A DNA stretch of 39,386 nt from Candidatus Gastranaerophilales bacterium (GTDB lineage Bacteria > Cyanobacteriota > Vampirovibrionia > Gastranaerophilales > JANQFW01), in assembly GCA_028277625.1 (NCBI GenBank), contig JANQFW010000116.1:1-39386 (forward strand). The letters are read 5' to 3'. Shown in pieces: positions 8,804 through 18,103 of the stretch. The notes beneath the pieces are model-generated. The model was not told the DNA's origin. It worked only from the letters and a program-made list of their open reading frames with translations, and ran no database searches. The position numbers and the translations under genes were made by a program. Each line of letters starts with the position of its first letter. The stretch's first letter is position 1.

Positions 8804-10003
8804 TTACTTATCGTTAAGAGCAGCAACTCCAGGTAATTCTTTACCTTCAATAAATTCTAAGCTGGCACCGCCACCAGTACTAATATGAGAATAAGAATCC
8901 GCAGGAATTTTAAACTTTTCAACAGCTGCAACAGTATCACCACCACCTAGAATGCTTATTGCACCACCTTTTGTAGCATCAGCAACGTTTTGAGCAATAG
9001 ATTTTGTTCCTTCAGCAAATTTATCAATCTCAAATACACCAACAGGACCATTCCAAAGGATTGTTTTAGCTCCAAGAACAATTTCTCTAATTTTTTCTCT
9101 TGAATCAGGGCCGATATCTAAACCTTCCCAATCAGCTGGAATCTCTTTAGCTGATACAAATTTTACATTTGCGTCATTACTAAAGTCATCTGCCACTAAA
9201 ACATCTGTTGAAATTATCAGGCCAACATTCTTTTCTTTTGCTAATGCAGTCAAGTTTCTGGCAACTTCTAGCTTGTCATCTTCAACAATGGACTTACCAA
9301 TTTCTTCGCCTCTTGACTTTAAGAAAGTATAGGTCATTCCACCACCTAGAATGATTGTATCCACTTTATTAATTAAGCTTTCAATTACAGCAATTTTACT
9401 GCTGACCTTGCTACCTCCAACAATTGCTACAAAAGGCCTTTCAGGATTTTCTAGAAGCTGGCCAAGCATTTTAAGTTCTTTTTCCATTAATAAACCTGAA
9501 ACTGCTGGTGACAAATATTTTGTTACGCCTTCAGTTGAAGCATGAGCTCTATGAGCTGCGCCAAACGCATCATTTACATAGAAATCTGCTAAGTCTGCTA
9601 ACTTTTTAGCAAATTCAGGATTATTTTTTTCTTCTTCTGCATAAAACCTAATGTTTTCTAAAAGTGCAACATCGCCGTCTTTTAGGATATCTAGCTTAGA
9701 CTTTACTTCGTTACCAATACTGTCATCTAGCTTTAAAACATCTGCTTTAATTAATTCAGAGAGTCTTTTAGCTACTGGGTTTAGCCTTAAGGTATCTTTT
9801 ACCTGACCTTTTGGTCTGCCCATATGGGAAACTAAAATTACTTTTGCGCCTTGATCTCTTAAATAGTTAATCGTGGGTAAAGCTGCCCTGATGCGGGTGT
9901 CATCAGTAACATTTTGGTTATCATCCAAAGGTACATTAAAGTCAACTCTTACCAGAGCTTTTTTGCCTTTGATATTTTCAAGATCTTTTACAGTTTTTTT
10001 CAT
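8804..10003 (-). CDS. pgk: Phosphoglycerate kinase
   Basis: The 399-residue product is a complete single-domain-pair PGK. It shows the 3-phosphoglycerate site (RVDFNVPL near the start, SHMGRPKG with the conserved His and Arg), [15 protein letters not shown], the nucleotide-side VGGSKVSSK, the WNGPVGVFE block, and the C-terminal ILGGGDT and STGGGASLE loops. It makes ATP from 1,3-bisphosphoglycerate in glycolysis and runs in reverse in gluconeogenesis. The ATG has AAGGG about 10 bases upstream. A repeat copy 31 bp ahead supplies a promoter-like sequence. Neither gap nor tpiA is adjacent, so the gene is probably transcribed alone. Confidence 0.97.
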   Translation of the reverse strand: MKKTVKDLENIKGKKALVRVDFNVPLDDNQNVTDDTRIRAALPTINYLRDQGAKVILVSHMGRPKGQVKDTLRLNPVAKRLSELIKADVLKLDDSIGNEVKSKLDILKDGDVALLENIRFYAEEEKNNPEFAKKLADLADFYVNDAFGAAHRAHASTEGVTKYLSPAVSGLLMEKELKMLGQLLENPERPFVAIVGGSKVSSKIAVIESLINKVDTIILGGGMTYTFLKSRGEEIGKSIVEDDKLEVARNLTALAKEKNVGLIISTDVLVADDFSNDANVKFVSAKEIPADWEGLDIGPDSREKIREIVLGAKTILWNGPVGVFEIDKFAEGTKSIAQNVADATKGGAISILGGGDTVAAVEKFKIPADSYSHISTGGGASLEFIEGKELPGVAALNDK

Positions 10004-10032
10004 AATTTAAACCCTTTTACCATAATACATTA

Positions 10033-10060
10033 TTTATACTGCTCATCAATTAAATTTCAG
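10033..10060 (-). promoter_or_regulatory. Predicted pgk promoter inside the repeat end
   Basis: On the minus strand: CTGAAA (10060-10055), a 16-bp spacer, TATAAA (10038-10033). The pgk ATG starts 30 bases downstream of the -10. This is the same geometry as at dnaB, prfA and ctpA. Confidence 0.5.
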
Positions 10061-10140
10061 CTTATTCTTTTCAGAGGTTAGTTTATTTTACTAGTTTTAA
10101 CACGGTTAAATAATCTGAAAAATATTTTAAAGTTAGCATA
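10035..10140 (-). repeat. Dispersed 106-bp palindromic repeat, copy 4
   Basis: Runs from TATACT to AGCATA, in the 220-bp gap between thrS and pgk and directly upstream of pgk. This is one of the cleanest copies. Confidence 0.85.
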
Positions 10141-10223
10141 TTTATCCCAAAACTCAATTAAATATAGTATACGTTGATTTTATTAAATAAAAAAATAAAT
10201 TCAAGCCGTATATAATATTTTAT

Positions 10224-12197
10224 TTATTCTTTTGTTACTTTTTCTTTTCCTTTAGTATCGATTTCTTTTAAAAGTAAAGCAGAAAACTCATCTACTGGCA
10301 TACTGCCCGCATTACCTACACCTCTAGCCCTTATTGTTACCGTATTATTTTCAACTTCTTTATCGCCAATAACAAGCATATAAGGTTCTTTTCTTAATTG
10401 AGCCTCTCTGATCTTATAATTCATGCTTTCGCTTCTGTCATCAAGGTTAACTCTTAGTCCCATATCTTTGAGCTTTTCATACACACCCTCGGAATAATCT
10501 AAATGCCTATCAGTAATAGGAATAATAGTTACCTGCTCAGGAGCTAACCACACAGGGAATGCACCAGCATAATGCTCGATAAGAATTCCTATAAATCTTT
10601 CCATAGTGCCAAAGATAACTCTATGGATCATTACAGGGGTTTGAAGGCTGCCGTCCTTTTCAGTGTATTTAAGGTCAAATCTCACAGGCAAATTAAAATC
10701 TAACTGAATTGTGGCACCCTGCCAGGTTCTACCGATTGCATCTTTTAATTTAAAGTCAATCTTAGGACCGTAAAAAGCACCATCACCTTCGTTGAGTACA
10801 TAGTCAATACCTTTAGACTCAAGAGCTTCTTTTAAGCCTGCTTCTGCTTTGTCCCATACTTCTAATTGTCCAACATATTTATGCTCAGGTCTTGTAGATA
10901 GTTCTACAGTGTATGTCATATCAAACATTTTAAGAGTTGCATCTACAAAGTCTATAATATTATTAATTTCTTCTACAAATTGATCCTGTGTACAGAAGAT
11001 ATGAGCATCGTCTTGGGTAAAGCCACGAACTCTTGTCATTCCATGTAAAGTTCCAGACCTTTCATATCTATAAACAGTACCTAGTTCGGCCATTCTTATT
11101 GGCAAATTTCTATAGCTATGGCGTTTAGCCTGGTACATTAATATATGGAATGGGCAATTCATTGGCTTAAGCACATAATCTTGCTCATCAATCTGCATAT
11201 AGAACATATTTTCTTTAAAGTGCTCATTATGCCCAGATATATCCCATAGCTTTGACTTTGCCATATGAGGAGAGTAAACAATGTCATAGCCTCTTTTTCT
11301 ATGCTCGACTCTCCAATGATCTTCTATCATTTGCCTTACAACGCTTAAATTTGGATGCCATAAGATAAGCCCAGAGCCAACTTCATCTTTTATACTAAAT
11401 AAATCAAGCTGTGTTCCCAGCTTTCTATGGTCTCTTTTTTCTGCTTCTTCGAGTTGTTTTAAATAATCCTGTAGTTCTTCTTTTGTCCAAAAAGCAGTAC
11501 CATATACTCTTTGAAGCATTTTATTATTTTCATCACCTCTCCAGTATGCACCGGCAACGCTTAACAACTTAAATGCTTTTACGAATTTAGTAGTAGGTGT
11601 ATGTGGCCCACGACAAAAATCATTCCATACAGTTTCACCATTGTTATTTTTATTTATATATAATGTAGGATTTTGCTCTGCGTATTCTGTTAAAAGCTCT
11701 GCTTTGTAGATTTCTCCTTTTTTATTGAAATCTGCTATTTGCTTTTGAACATTGCTAACTTCTATTTTTTCTAGTGTTTGACCTTCTTTGATAATCTTTT
11801 TCATTTCTTTTTCAATAGATTCAAGGTCATCAATACTTAAAGAATGACTTGGGATATCAAAGTCGTAATAAAAACCATTTTCTACGCAAGGACCTATAGC
11901 AATTTTTGCATCAGGATAAAGATTCTGTACAGCCTGTGCAAGAATATGGGCTGTTGTATGTCTTAAGACTTCCAATGATTCGGGTGATTTTGACGTTAAA
12001 ATTTCTACTTTATCGCTATCATTCAACTTAGTGCTTAAATCACATACATTTCCGTTTACTTTTGCAGCAACTGCATTTCTTTTTAAGCCTTCGCTAATGC
12101 TTAGCGCCAAGTCAGTCACATTAGCATTTTGCGGTATTTCTTTACGACTTCCGTCAGGAAGTTCAACACTAATATTTTTAATTGCATTGTCAGACAT
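10224..12197 (-). CDS. thrS: Threonyl-tRNA synthetase
   Basis: The 657-residue protein has the full bacterial ThrRS layout. It starts with a TGS domain (about 8-70), followed by the editing domain with the HxxxH motif in HTTAHILAQ and a later CRGPHT metal site. The class II catalytic core has the zinc ligands in MNCPFH and HGMTRVRGFTQDDAH, and the C-terminal anticodon-binding domain starts near VTIIPITDRH. It charges tRNA-Thr and edits mischarged Ser. The ATG at 12197 has AGGA 8 bases upstream; the in-frame TTG two codons earlier is too close to that site. A short repeat copy lies 133 bp upstream. No T-box-like leader is visible. Confidence 0.97.
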   Translation of the reverse strand: MSDNAIKNISVELPDGSRKEIPQNANVTDLALSISEGLKRNAVAAKVNGNVCDLSTKLNDSDKVEILTSKSPESLEVLRHTTAHILAQAVQNLYPDAKIAIGPCVENGFYYDFDIPSHSLSIDDLESIEKEMKKIIKEGQTLEKIEVSNVQKQIADFNKKGEIYKAELLTEYAEQNPTLYINKNNNGETVWNDFCRGPHTPTTKFVKAFKLLSVAGAYWRGDENNKMLQRVYGTAFWTKEELQDYLKQLEEAEKRDHRKLGTQLDLFSIKDEVGSGLILWHPNLSVVRQMIEDHWRVEHRKRGYDIVYSPHMAKSKLWDISGHNEHFKENMFYMQIDEQDYVLKPMNCPFHILMYQAKRHSYRNLPIRMAELGTVYRYERSGTLHGMTRVRGFTQDDAHIFCTQDQFVEEINNIIDFVDATLKMFDMTYTVELSTRPEHKYVGQLEVWDKAEAGLKEALESKGIDYVLNEGDGAFYGPKIDFKLKDAIGRTWQGATIQLDFNLPVRFDLKYTEKDGSLQTPVMIHRVIFGTMERFIGILIEHYAGAFPVWLAPEQVTIIPITDRHLDYSEGVYEKLKDMGLRVNLDDRSESMNYKIREAQLRKEPYMLVIGDKEVENNTVTIRARGVGNAGSMPVDEFSALLLKEIDTKGKEKVTKE

Positions 12198-12330
12198 TGT
12201 CAAATTCCTCGAAATATTATAAATTATTAACTGGTATTAAGTCATAAACTACTGTTATAGTCATTACTTTTCTTATATCACCATAATACTTATATCATTT
12301 ACATTATTTTATATCAAAATTTTGTTTTTT

Positions 12331-12403
12331 TATATTGCTCATTAATTAAATTTAATCTTTTTCTTTTCAGATACTGTTTCAATATTTATTTGATGCTGGT
12401 ATA
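12331..12403 (-). repeat. Dispersed repeat, internally deleted copy (73 bp), copy 5
   Basis: Begins with TATATTGCTCATTAATTAAA and TCTTTTCAGA, like the full copies, then jumps to a GGTATA end, with about 33 bp of the centre missing. It lies between thrS (minus) and pdxJ (plus), ending 38 bp before the pdxJ ATG. On the plus strand, GGTATAAT makes a perfect TATAAT -10 facing pdxJ. Confidence 0.65.
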
Positions 12404-12441
12404 ATTTATTATGTTTAATCTTATGAGATAGGGGATGAGAG

Positions 12442-13167
12442 ATGGTATCACTCGGAGTAAACATAGATCACGTTGCAACAGTAAGACAAGCAAGAAGAGG
12501 TGTAGAACCAGATCCAGTAATAGCAGCTGCAATAGCAGAGTTAGCTGGAGCTAGTGGTATAACCGCTCATTTAAGAGAAGACAGAAGACACATTAATGAC
12601 GAAGACATAAAGCGTTTAAAGAAAACTGTACAAACAAGATTAAATCTTGAAATGGCTGCTACAGAAGAAATGAAAAATATTGCGATCAAAACAATGCCTT
12701 ACGCAGTAACACTTGTACCTGAAAAAAGAGAAGAGATCACTACAGAAGGTGGACTAAACGTTATTAAACAAAAAGATTATTTAAAAAAATACACAAAAGA
12801 GCTACAAAGCCAGGGTATAATAGTAAGTATTTTTGTTGATCCTGAGTTTGAACAAGTAAAAGCAGCCAGCGAAACAGATGCTGAATATATTGAACTACAC
12901 ACAGGGCAATATGCAGAAGCATTTAACACAGCTGAAGAAAACGTAGCTTTTAAAAATCTTGAGCAGGCAACAGCATACGCTGTAGAACTTAATTTAAGAG
13001 TAAATGCAGGTCATGGGCTAAATTATAATAACGTAAAAAAAATATTAAGCATTAAGAATATTGAAGAACTTAACATAGGTCACAGTATAATATCAAAAGC
13101 AGTACTAGTGGGACTTGACACAGCAGTCAGAGATATGAAGAATATATTAGACACTTTTTCTAAGTAA
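12442..13167 (+). CDS. pdxJ: Pyridoxine 5'-phosphate synthase PdxJ
   Basis: The 241-residue TIM-barrel enzyme shows the PdxJ signatures: [16 protein letters not shown] at the start, [12 protein letters not shown], the [11 protein letters not shown] loop, [11 protein letters not shown], and VNAGHGLNY near the end. It condenses 1-deoxy-D-xylulose 5-phosphate with 3-amino-2-oxopropyl phosphate to make pyridoxine phosphate, so the cell uses the DXP-dependent vitamin B6 route, at least at this step. The ATG has a GGGGATGAG site 6-10 bases upstream. It diverges from thrS, and the TATAAT in the short repeat copy is well placed to be its promoter. No other pdx gene is nearby. Confidence 0.96.
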   Translation: MVSLGVNIDHVATVRQARRGVEPDPVIAAAIAELAGASGITAHLREDRRHINDEDIKRLKKTVQTRLNLEMAATEEMKNIAIKTMPYAVTLVPEKREEITTEGGLNVIKQKDYLKKYTKELQSQGIIVSIFVDPEFEQVKAASETDAEYIELHTGQYAEAFNTAEENVAFKNLEQATAYAVELNLRVNAGHGLNYNNVKKILSIKNIEELNIGHSIISKAVLVGLDTAVRDMKNILDTFSK

Positions 13168-13351
13168 AAATTTTTATTTATTTAGCTAAAGTTTTTAAAC
13201 CTGCGCAAGATAATATAACTATATTAACTTTTAAAAAACGTGCTCAAATATTTAAAGAATATTTTACTAATCTAAATATCAACTTTTTAAATAAACTGTT
13301 TTAATTCATATACAACGTAAACTTAAAGAAAAGATAGCCTAGGAGACTAAG

Positions 13352-13765
13352 ATGGATAATATTAATCCTAATAAAAAAATAAAAAATATAAATTTTTCTG
13401 GGGCTAAAGATAAGGCTTCTTCTGAAGAAACTAACGAATGTCCAGCTGCAGGTAAAGAAATGGGCAGAGAAGCACTTGGTGGGCCTAATGCAATGCTTGG
13501 AAAGTCACAAATTCAAAAACCAAAATTTGACTCCAAAAACTTTGACCCAAAAGCAGTTGAGCGAATTAGAAAAGACCTGGAATACATAGAAGATGCTAAG
13601 ACCCGTGAGGCAGTAGAAAAAGCAGATGCTCTAGGGCAAGATTTATATAAAAAGCTAGCTAAAGAAAAAACTCCAAATCCATACGGAGAAGCGACAGACT
13701 GGGAAATAGGTTACGTCGATGAATTTGCAGATAGTGCAGACGTAGCAGCAGAAGGCCAAGAGTAA
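13352..13765 (+). CDS. Small unknown soluble protein
   Basis: A 137-residue hydrophilic protein with no signal peptide and no domain I recognise. It starts with a Lys/Asn-rich segment holding a short hydrophobic NINFSG motif near residues 12-18. The middle has many helix-forming charged residues (VERIRKDLEYIEDAKTREAVEKADALG), and the tail is acidic (EFADSADVAAEGQE). A single CP pair near residue 30 is the only cysteine. A TAGGAG ribosome site precedes the ATG, and a strong terminator follows directly, so it is very likely translated. It is 184 bp after pdxJ and 127 bp before pyrF, and may be an independent unit. Confidence 0.7.
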   Translation: MDNINPNKKIKNINFSGAKDKASSEETNECPAAGKEMGREALGGPNAMLGKSQIQKPKFDSKNFDPKAVERIRKDLEYIEDAKTREAVEKADALGQDLYKKLAKEKTPNPYGEATDWEIGYVDEFADSADVAAEGQE

Positions 13766-13788
13766 AAACAAAAAATATTTAAATTTAA

Positions 13789-13829
13789 AAATCAAGTTTG
13801 CCGTGAATTTCGACAAACTTGATTTTTTT
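13789..13829 (+). terminator. Strong intrinsic terminator
   Basis: AAATCAAGTTTG (13789-13800) pairs with CAAACTTGATTT (13814-13825) around a 13-base loop, then runs into TTTTTTT. It separates the small unknown gene from pyrF. Confidence 0.9.
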
Positions 13830-13892
13830 AGGGCAAAATTTGACAGTATGTTTTTTGGATATAAAATTAAAAGAAAAAACTAGGAGAATGTT

Positions 13893-14654
13893 ATGTCAGA
13901 AATCAACTATCAACAAGCAAAAGAAAAACTAGTTCTTGCGCTAGATGTAAATACAATAGAGGAAGCCAAAGAGCTAGTTTATGATCTTAAAGATTATGTT
14001 GGCACATTTAAAATCGGCCTACAATTATTCACAAGCAAAGGCCCTGAAATAATAAAGCTCATCCATGGAGAAGGCGGAAAAATATTTTTTGACGGTAAAT
14101 TTCACGACATTCCTAATACTGTGGCAAAGGCCAGTGCAAGCTTGATACAACATGACATAACATTCTTTAATATGCACATAACAGGTGGATCCAAAATGCT
14201 TACAGCAGCTGTAAAACAATCAAAAGAAACTGCTAAGCAATGCGGACTACCGGCACCAACTATTTTAGGTGTAACAATTTTAACAAGCATCGGCCAAAGA
14301 ACTTTATCTGATGAACTTGGCATAAAAATAGACTTAGATGAATATGTAGGTAAATTGGCAAAATTAGCAAAAGATAGCGGACTCACAGGGGTTGTAGCAA
14401 GCGCTGCAGATGTTGAAAAAATAAGAAAAACCTGCGGAGAAGACTTTACTATCCTTTGCCCTGCAATAAGACCAAGCTGGGCAGTGGTAAATGATCAAAT
14501 AAGAGTTGTTACCCCAACTGATGCTATTAACAAAGGTGTTGATTATCTTGTTGTTGGCAGACCAATAACAGAAGCTGAAAATAGAAAAGATGCAGCAAAG
14601 AAAATAGTTGAAGAAATTCAAATAGCAATGGACAACTACGAAAAAAATAAATAA
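13893..14654 (+). CDS. pyrF: Orotidine 5'-phosphate decarboxylase
   Basis: The 253-residue protein begins LVLALDVNT and carries the catalytic Asp-x-Lys-x-x-Asp motif in FFDGKFHDIPNT. The phosphate-binding end is at VVGRPITEA. This is the group 1 bacterial form. It decarboxylates OMP to UMP, the last step of de novo pyrimidine synthesis. TAGGAG lies 7 bases before the ATG. The gene is bracketed by terminators at 13789-13829 and 14681-14712, so it appears to be a single transcription unit, apart from other pyr genes. Confidence 0.96.
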   Translation: MSEINYQQAKEKLVLALDVNTIEEAKELVYDLKDYVGTFKIGLQLFTSKGPEIIKLIHGEGGKIFFDGKFHDIPNTVAKASASLIQHDITFFNMHITGGSKMLTAAVKQSKETAKQCGLPAPTILGVTILTSIGQRTLSDELGIKIDLDEYVGKLAKLAKDSGLTGVVASAADVEKIRKTCGEDFTILCPAIRPSWAVVNDQIRVVTPTDAINKGVDYLVVGRPITEAENRKDAAKKIVEEIQIAMDNYEKNK

Positions 14655-14680
14655 ATTATTATTAATAAAACTTGTTTTAG

Positions 14681-14712
14681 AAAAACCCCCTGCCTACGAG
14701 CAAGGGGTTTTT
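14681..14712. terminator. Bidirectional terminator between pyrF and mtnA
   Basis: AAAAACCCC (14681-14689) pairs with GGGGTTTTT (14704-14712), with an inner TGC/GCA pair. The flanking A and T tracts allow it to work on both strands between the convergent genes. Confidence 0.9.
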
Positions 14713-14722
14713 AACTTATTAT

Positions 14723-15775
14723 TTAAATAAAAGCTTTTATTATAGAATTTTTATAATCAGGCTTTAATATGCCCACCTCGGTTATAATGCCGGTTATATA
14801 GTCAGCCGGGGTAACATCAAACCCAGGATTAAAGACATTTACACACTCAGGACAAACGAGCTTGCCATTTATATGAGTGACTTCCTCTTTATTTCTTTCT
14901 TCAATAGGAATCTCTTCACCGCTCTCAATAGAAGTATCTATAGTTGAAAGTGGTGCAGCAACGTAAAATGGAACACCAAAAGCCTTGGCTGCAATCGCCA
15001 CAGTAAACGTTCCTATTTTATTAGCAGCATCTCCGTTAGCAGCAATTCTGTCAGCTCCGACAACCACAACGTCTATCATGTTTTTAGACATCATATAACC
15101 ACACATTCCATCAGTAACCAATGTTACAGGTATATTTTCCTGAACACACTCCCAAACTGTTAGACGAGCGCCTTGCTGTCTTGGCCTGGTTTCATCAGCA
15201 TAAACCTGAATAGTAGGGTCATTTGCAAAGGCCGAGCGTATAACTCCAAGAGCAGTACCATAGCCTGCGGTAGCCAAAGAGCCGGCATTGCAATGTGTTA
15301 AAATTCGTGCACTCTTTGGGATAACTGTAGCACCATTGTCTCCAATATTTTTATTTATTGAAATATCATCATTTAAAATTTTGATTGCATTTTCCTCTAA
15401 AGCCTTTACTGCTTCTTTAATAGTTTTATCTTTATAAGATTCAACTAACTTCATTTGAATATCCACTGCCCATTTTAAATTAACGGCGGTTGGACGGGTT
15501 GATTTAAGATATTCAGCTATTTTCACTAATTGAGAATAAAAATTATCCCAATTTTGCTCGCCAACTAAACTTATAGCCCCAAGCACTACACCAAATGCAG
15601 CTGAAACACCTATTGCAGGGGCTCCTCTCACTAGCATATTTTTTATAGCCATTCCCATTTTTTGGTATGTATCAATTTTTACAGTTGTATATTCATACGG
15701 CAATTGGGTTTGATCTATCAAATCAACATAACTACCGCACCATTCTATTGGCTTTATCTCACCTTTAACTTTCAT
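14723..15775 (-). CDS. mtnA: S-methyl-5-thioribose-1-phosphate isomerase
   Basis: The 350-residue protein has the MtnA/eIF2B-like fold signatures: RGAPAIGVSAAFG, the catalytic cysteine in ILTHCNAGSLATAGYGTALG, the ETRPRQQGARLT loop, and the catalytic aspartate in VVVGADRIAANGD. It converts methylthioribose 1-phosphate to methylthioribulose 1-phosphate in methionine salvage. Other salvage genes (mtnB, mtnC, mtnD) are absent from this window. The enzyme may also act in related pentose-phosphate salvage, as known for some homologues. AAGGAAG precedes the ATG by about 7 bases. A full repeat copy ends 46 bp upstream. Confidence 0.95.
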   Translation of the reverse strand: MKVKGEIKPIEWCGSYVDLIDQTQLPYEYTTVKIDTYQKMGMAIKNMLVRGAPAIGVSAAFGVVLGAISLVGEQNWDNFYSQLVKIAEYLKSTRPTAVNLKWAVDIQMKLVESYKDKTIKEAVKALEENAIKILNDDISINKNIGDNGATVIPKSARILTHCNAGSLATAGYGTALGVIRSAFANDPTIQVYADETRPRQQGARLTVWECVQENIPVTLVTDGMCGYMMSKNMIDVVVVGADRIAANGDAANKIGTFTVAIAAKAFGVPFYVAAPLSTIDTSIESGEEIPIEERNKEEVTHINGKLVCPECVNVFNPGFDVTPADYITGIITEVGILKPDYKNSIIKAFI

Positions 15776-16270
15776 TTTATCTTCCTTTTTGTTAACACCT
15801 ACTGTAAGACCCTATAATTTACATACTGCTCATTAATTAAATTTTAGATTACTCTTTTCAGAGATAAGTTTAATTTATTAGTTTTAACATGATTGAATAA
15901 TCTGAAAAGTATTTTAGAATTAGTATAAAATACAATACTTAAAATAATAGCTTTAGTCTATCAAAAAGTTAACATATTTATAAATTTTCTAAAAATATGA
16001 CAATTCTTATTTTTTAGGTTGCTTTATTAACATGTAGATTAAATTTTTACATAAGGAAATTTTATATTTTAACAAAAATCATTTATACTAGTTTTAGAAA
16101 AATTATTTTTAGGCAAATAAATTGTATATCAGTTTTTAAGAAATATTCTAACGAGTAGAATTAAAAAAATACTGTATTTGAAGTAATTTTAAGACTGAAA
16201 TACTCTAAAACATATTTATTACTTACATTTATTGATGATATAATAAAACAATCAGTTAGGTTGCTAAGGA
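15776..16270. other. 495-bp divergent gap between mtnA and the Lys/Pro-rich protein gene
   Basis: The mtnA side holds repeat copy 6 (15822-15927). The rest is extremely A+T-rich. I see no strong hairpin and no frame with a ribosome binding site. The promoter of the gene at 16271 must lie here, but I cannot pick one box with confidence. Confidence 0.6.
15822..15927 (-). repeat. Dispersed 106-bp palindromic repeat, copy 6
   Basis: Runs from CATACT to AGTATA, directly upstream of mtnA. The outer first base differs from the TATACT of other copies. The internal CTCTTTTCAGAG and CTGAAAAGTATTTTAGA blocks are intact. Confidence 0.85.
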
Positions 16271-17953
16271 ATGAATAAGAATAAAAAATATCTTACACTC
16301 TTACTATATATCTTTTTAGCAGCAGGTATCACTTCATTGCCTGTAAATTCTGCTATTGTTAAACCTGCAAATAGTCAATATTCAAATAATTTGTTAGGAA
16401 TAAACTTACAAAAATTAAACGAAGGCAATGTAAGGGTAAATATAATAACCGCAAAGCCTTATAAAATAAAACTTTTACCAATACAACGCAGACTGAATGA
16501 ATATTTAATATTTTTACCGGAAACATTTCATTCAATTACATCCAAACCGGATTTTAGTAATTTTGAAAACATAAAAGACTTAGAAGTAAGCCTAGTACCC
16601 AACTTAGATTCTAACTTAAACAATGGCTACACTAAAATAACAATAAAAACTAACTCTCCTGAACAGCTTATTGATGTTATTAATACTACATCAAAGCCAA
16701 CCAATATAATTGATAATGATCTGGAGAGATTTTTAACAAGAGAAAAAAAGAACAAACAAACTAAAAAGCTAGCACAAAGTAAAGTTAAACCAAAAAAAAT
16801 AAAGAAACCAACAAAAAAGTATATAAAACCAGCTACACAAGCTAGTAAACCTATAGCAGCTAAACCAAAACATATAGATACAGCAAAAAAAAGTGACTTG
16901 CCTCCTAAGAAAACAGCTAAAATTGTCACTGAGCCTAAAAAAACTACCAAGGCAGAAGCTAACAATGAACCTAAACATGAAATACAAAAAGCAGAAAAAA
17001 AAGAAATTTTAGTAACATATACTAAAATCAATGAAAACAAAGTAGACTCTAATGAAAAAGGCTTCACTGTGGATAATTTATTAAAAGTTAACCACCTAAA
17101 CATAAATTATGCAGCCATACAAAGCAATATAGTTAAGTATTTAAATTTTAAAACAATAAGTGAACACTTCAAGATGAAATATTTATTCCTAATCCTTACA
17201 ATTTGGGCATTGCTCGTAATTATTAAATACATAATTAAACAACTTAAAAGAGACGCGGACAAAGAATTTGATAAAACAAAGCAAGCTAATAAAATTATAA
17301 ATAAGTCTAAAAACATTTATAATAGACAAAATCATCAGCATCTAGAGAATAAAAAAGAACCAGGGCCTATTAAGAACAAAGACATTCAAATCGATGATTT
17401 TATAGATACTGTTTCTAGTACCAAGTCAGGATATTTTACTAGTCCAATATCCAATACTCAAGAGGATGAAGCTGAAAAAGAATTTAAAATATTAAATAAA
17501 TTCAACAAAGATACACCGGAAATTTCTTTTAAATCTGTATCAGAAAAGCTTTTTGCTGACAGTTTTAATCATCAGCTTAGCTTAAACAAGCCTTCCGCAA
17601 GAAGGCCAACCGGATCAACCGTCAGTATGCGTAGACCAAACAAAGCAACAGTTACATTGCAAAAAAGACCAATCAATCCTTTAGACCAGTTAATAGTACT
17701 CGAAGGTGTTCAAATAGCTGAACAAAGAGGGCTTTATGTAGTTAGGTTAGAAGATAAAAAAGCTTTGGTAGGTACGATTGACGATAAAGTATTTGTATTA
17801 AAAATGTTTAAAGAATCAAACAATTCTGTTATAAGCATTAAAAAAACTGCAGGAAAGCCTTTAAATCAAGATGTTTTCTATGTCCAAGTAGGTGAGTGGA
17901 AAGGTGTTGTAACCTCTAATGCTCAAAAATTTGATTTAGAAATGTCTTTTTAA
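16271..17953 (+). CDS. Large Lys/Pro-rich single-pass membrane protein of unknown function
   Basis: This 560-residue protein has four visible parts: a signal peptide (about 1-28); an exported domain (about 40-145) of alternating short beta strands, perhaps an AMIN-like domain; a long Lys/Pro/Ala/Thr-rich linker (about 150-240) like the TonB or cell-wall-spanning linkers; and one hydrophobic helix (about 303-323). A charged C-terminal half follows, ending in a compact beta-rich domain (about 475-560; PLDQLIVLEGVQIAEQRGLYVVRL). With a cleaved signal peptide the first part would be outside and the last in the cytoplasm. The AMIN idea is weak. The gene is followed by a strong terminator and a small basic protein gene. 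Confidence 0.65.
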   Translation: MNKNKKYLTLLLYIFLAAGITSLPVNSAIVKPANSQYSNNLLGINLQKLNEGNVRVNIITAKPYKIKLLPIQRRLNEYLIFLPETFHSITSKPDFSNFENIKDLEVSLVPNLDSNLNNGYTKITIKTNSPEQLIDVINTTSKPTNIIDNDLERFLTREKKNKQTKKLAQSKVKPKKIKKPTKKYIKPATQASKPIAAKPKHIDTAKKSDLPPKKTAKIVTEPKKTTKAEANNEPKHEIQKAEKKEILVTYTKINENKVDSNEKGFTVDNLLKVNHLNINYAAIQSNIVKYLNFKTISEHFKMKYLFLILTIWALLVIIKYIIKQLKRDADKEFDKTKQANKIINKSKNIYNRQNHQHLENKKEPGPIKNKDIQIDDFIDTVSSTKSGYFTSPISNTQEDEAEKEFKILNKFNKDTPEISFKSVSEKLFADSFNHQLSLNKPSARRPTGSTVSMRRPNKATVTLQKRPINPLDQLIVLEGVQIAEQRGLYVVRLEDKKALVGTIDDKVFVLKMFKESNNSVISIKKTAGKPLNQDVFYVQVGEWKGVVTSNAQKFDLEMSF

Positions 17954-18000
17954 AAATATTTAAATTTCAAAAAAAATAATTAAAATAAAAGATATAAGAA

Positions 18001-18033
18001 AAAATATTTACATTGAAGTGTAAATATTTTTTT
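18001..18033 (+). terminator. Intrinsic terminator
   Basis: AAAATATTTACA (18001-18012) pairs with TGTAAATATTTT (18019-18030) around a 6-base loop, then TTT. It ends the transcript of the preceding large gene. Confidence 0.8.
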
Positions 18034-18103
18034 CAATTTAACAAAAAACTATAAAGATTTTATTAATGAACTCCGATTATTAACTTAAGTTAGGAGTATA
18101 TAA

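Noticed and set aside
12204-12441. T-box or other riboswitch upstream of thrS or pdxJ
   Set aside because: I looked for the T-box core and for common riboswitch cores and saw none; the region is mainly A+T-rich sequence and a short repeat copy.
14025-14621. Minus-strand frames antisense to pyrF
   Set aside because: They are shadows of the strongly conserved pyrF coding sequence and have no ribosome sites or family resemblance.
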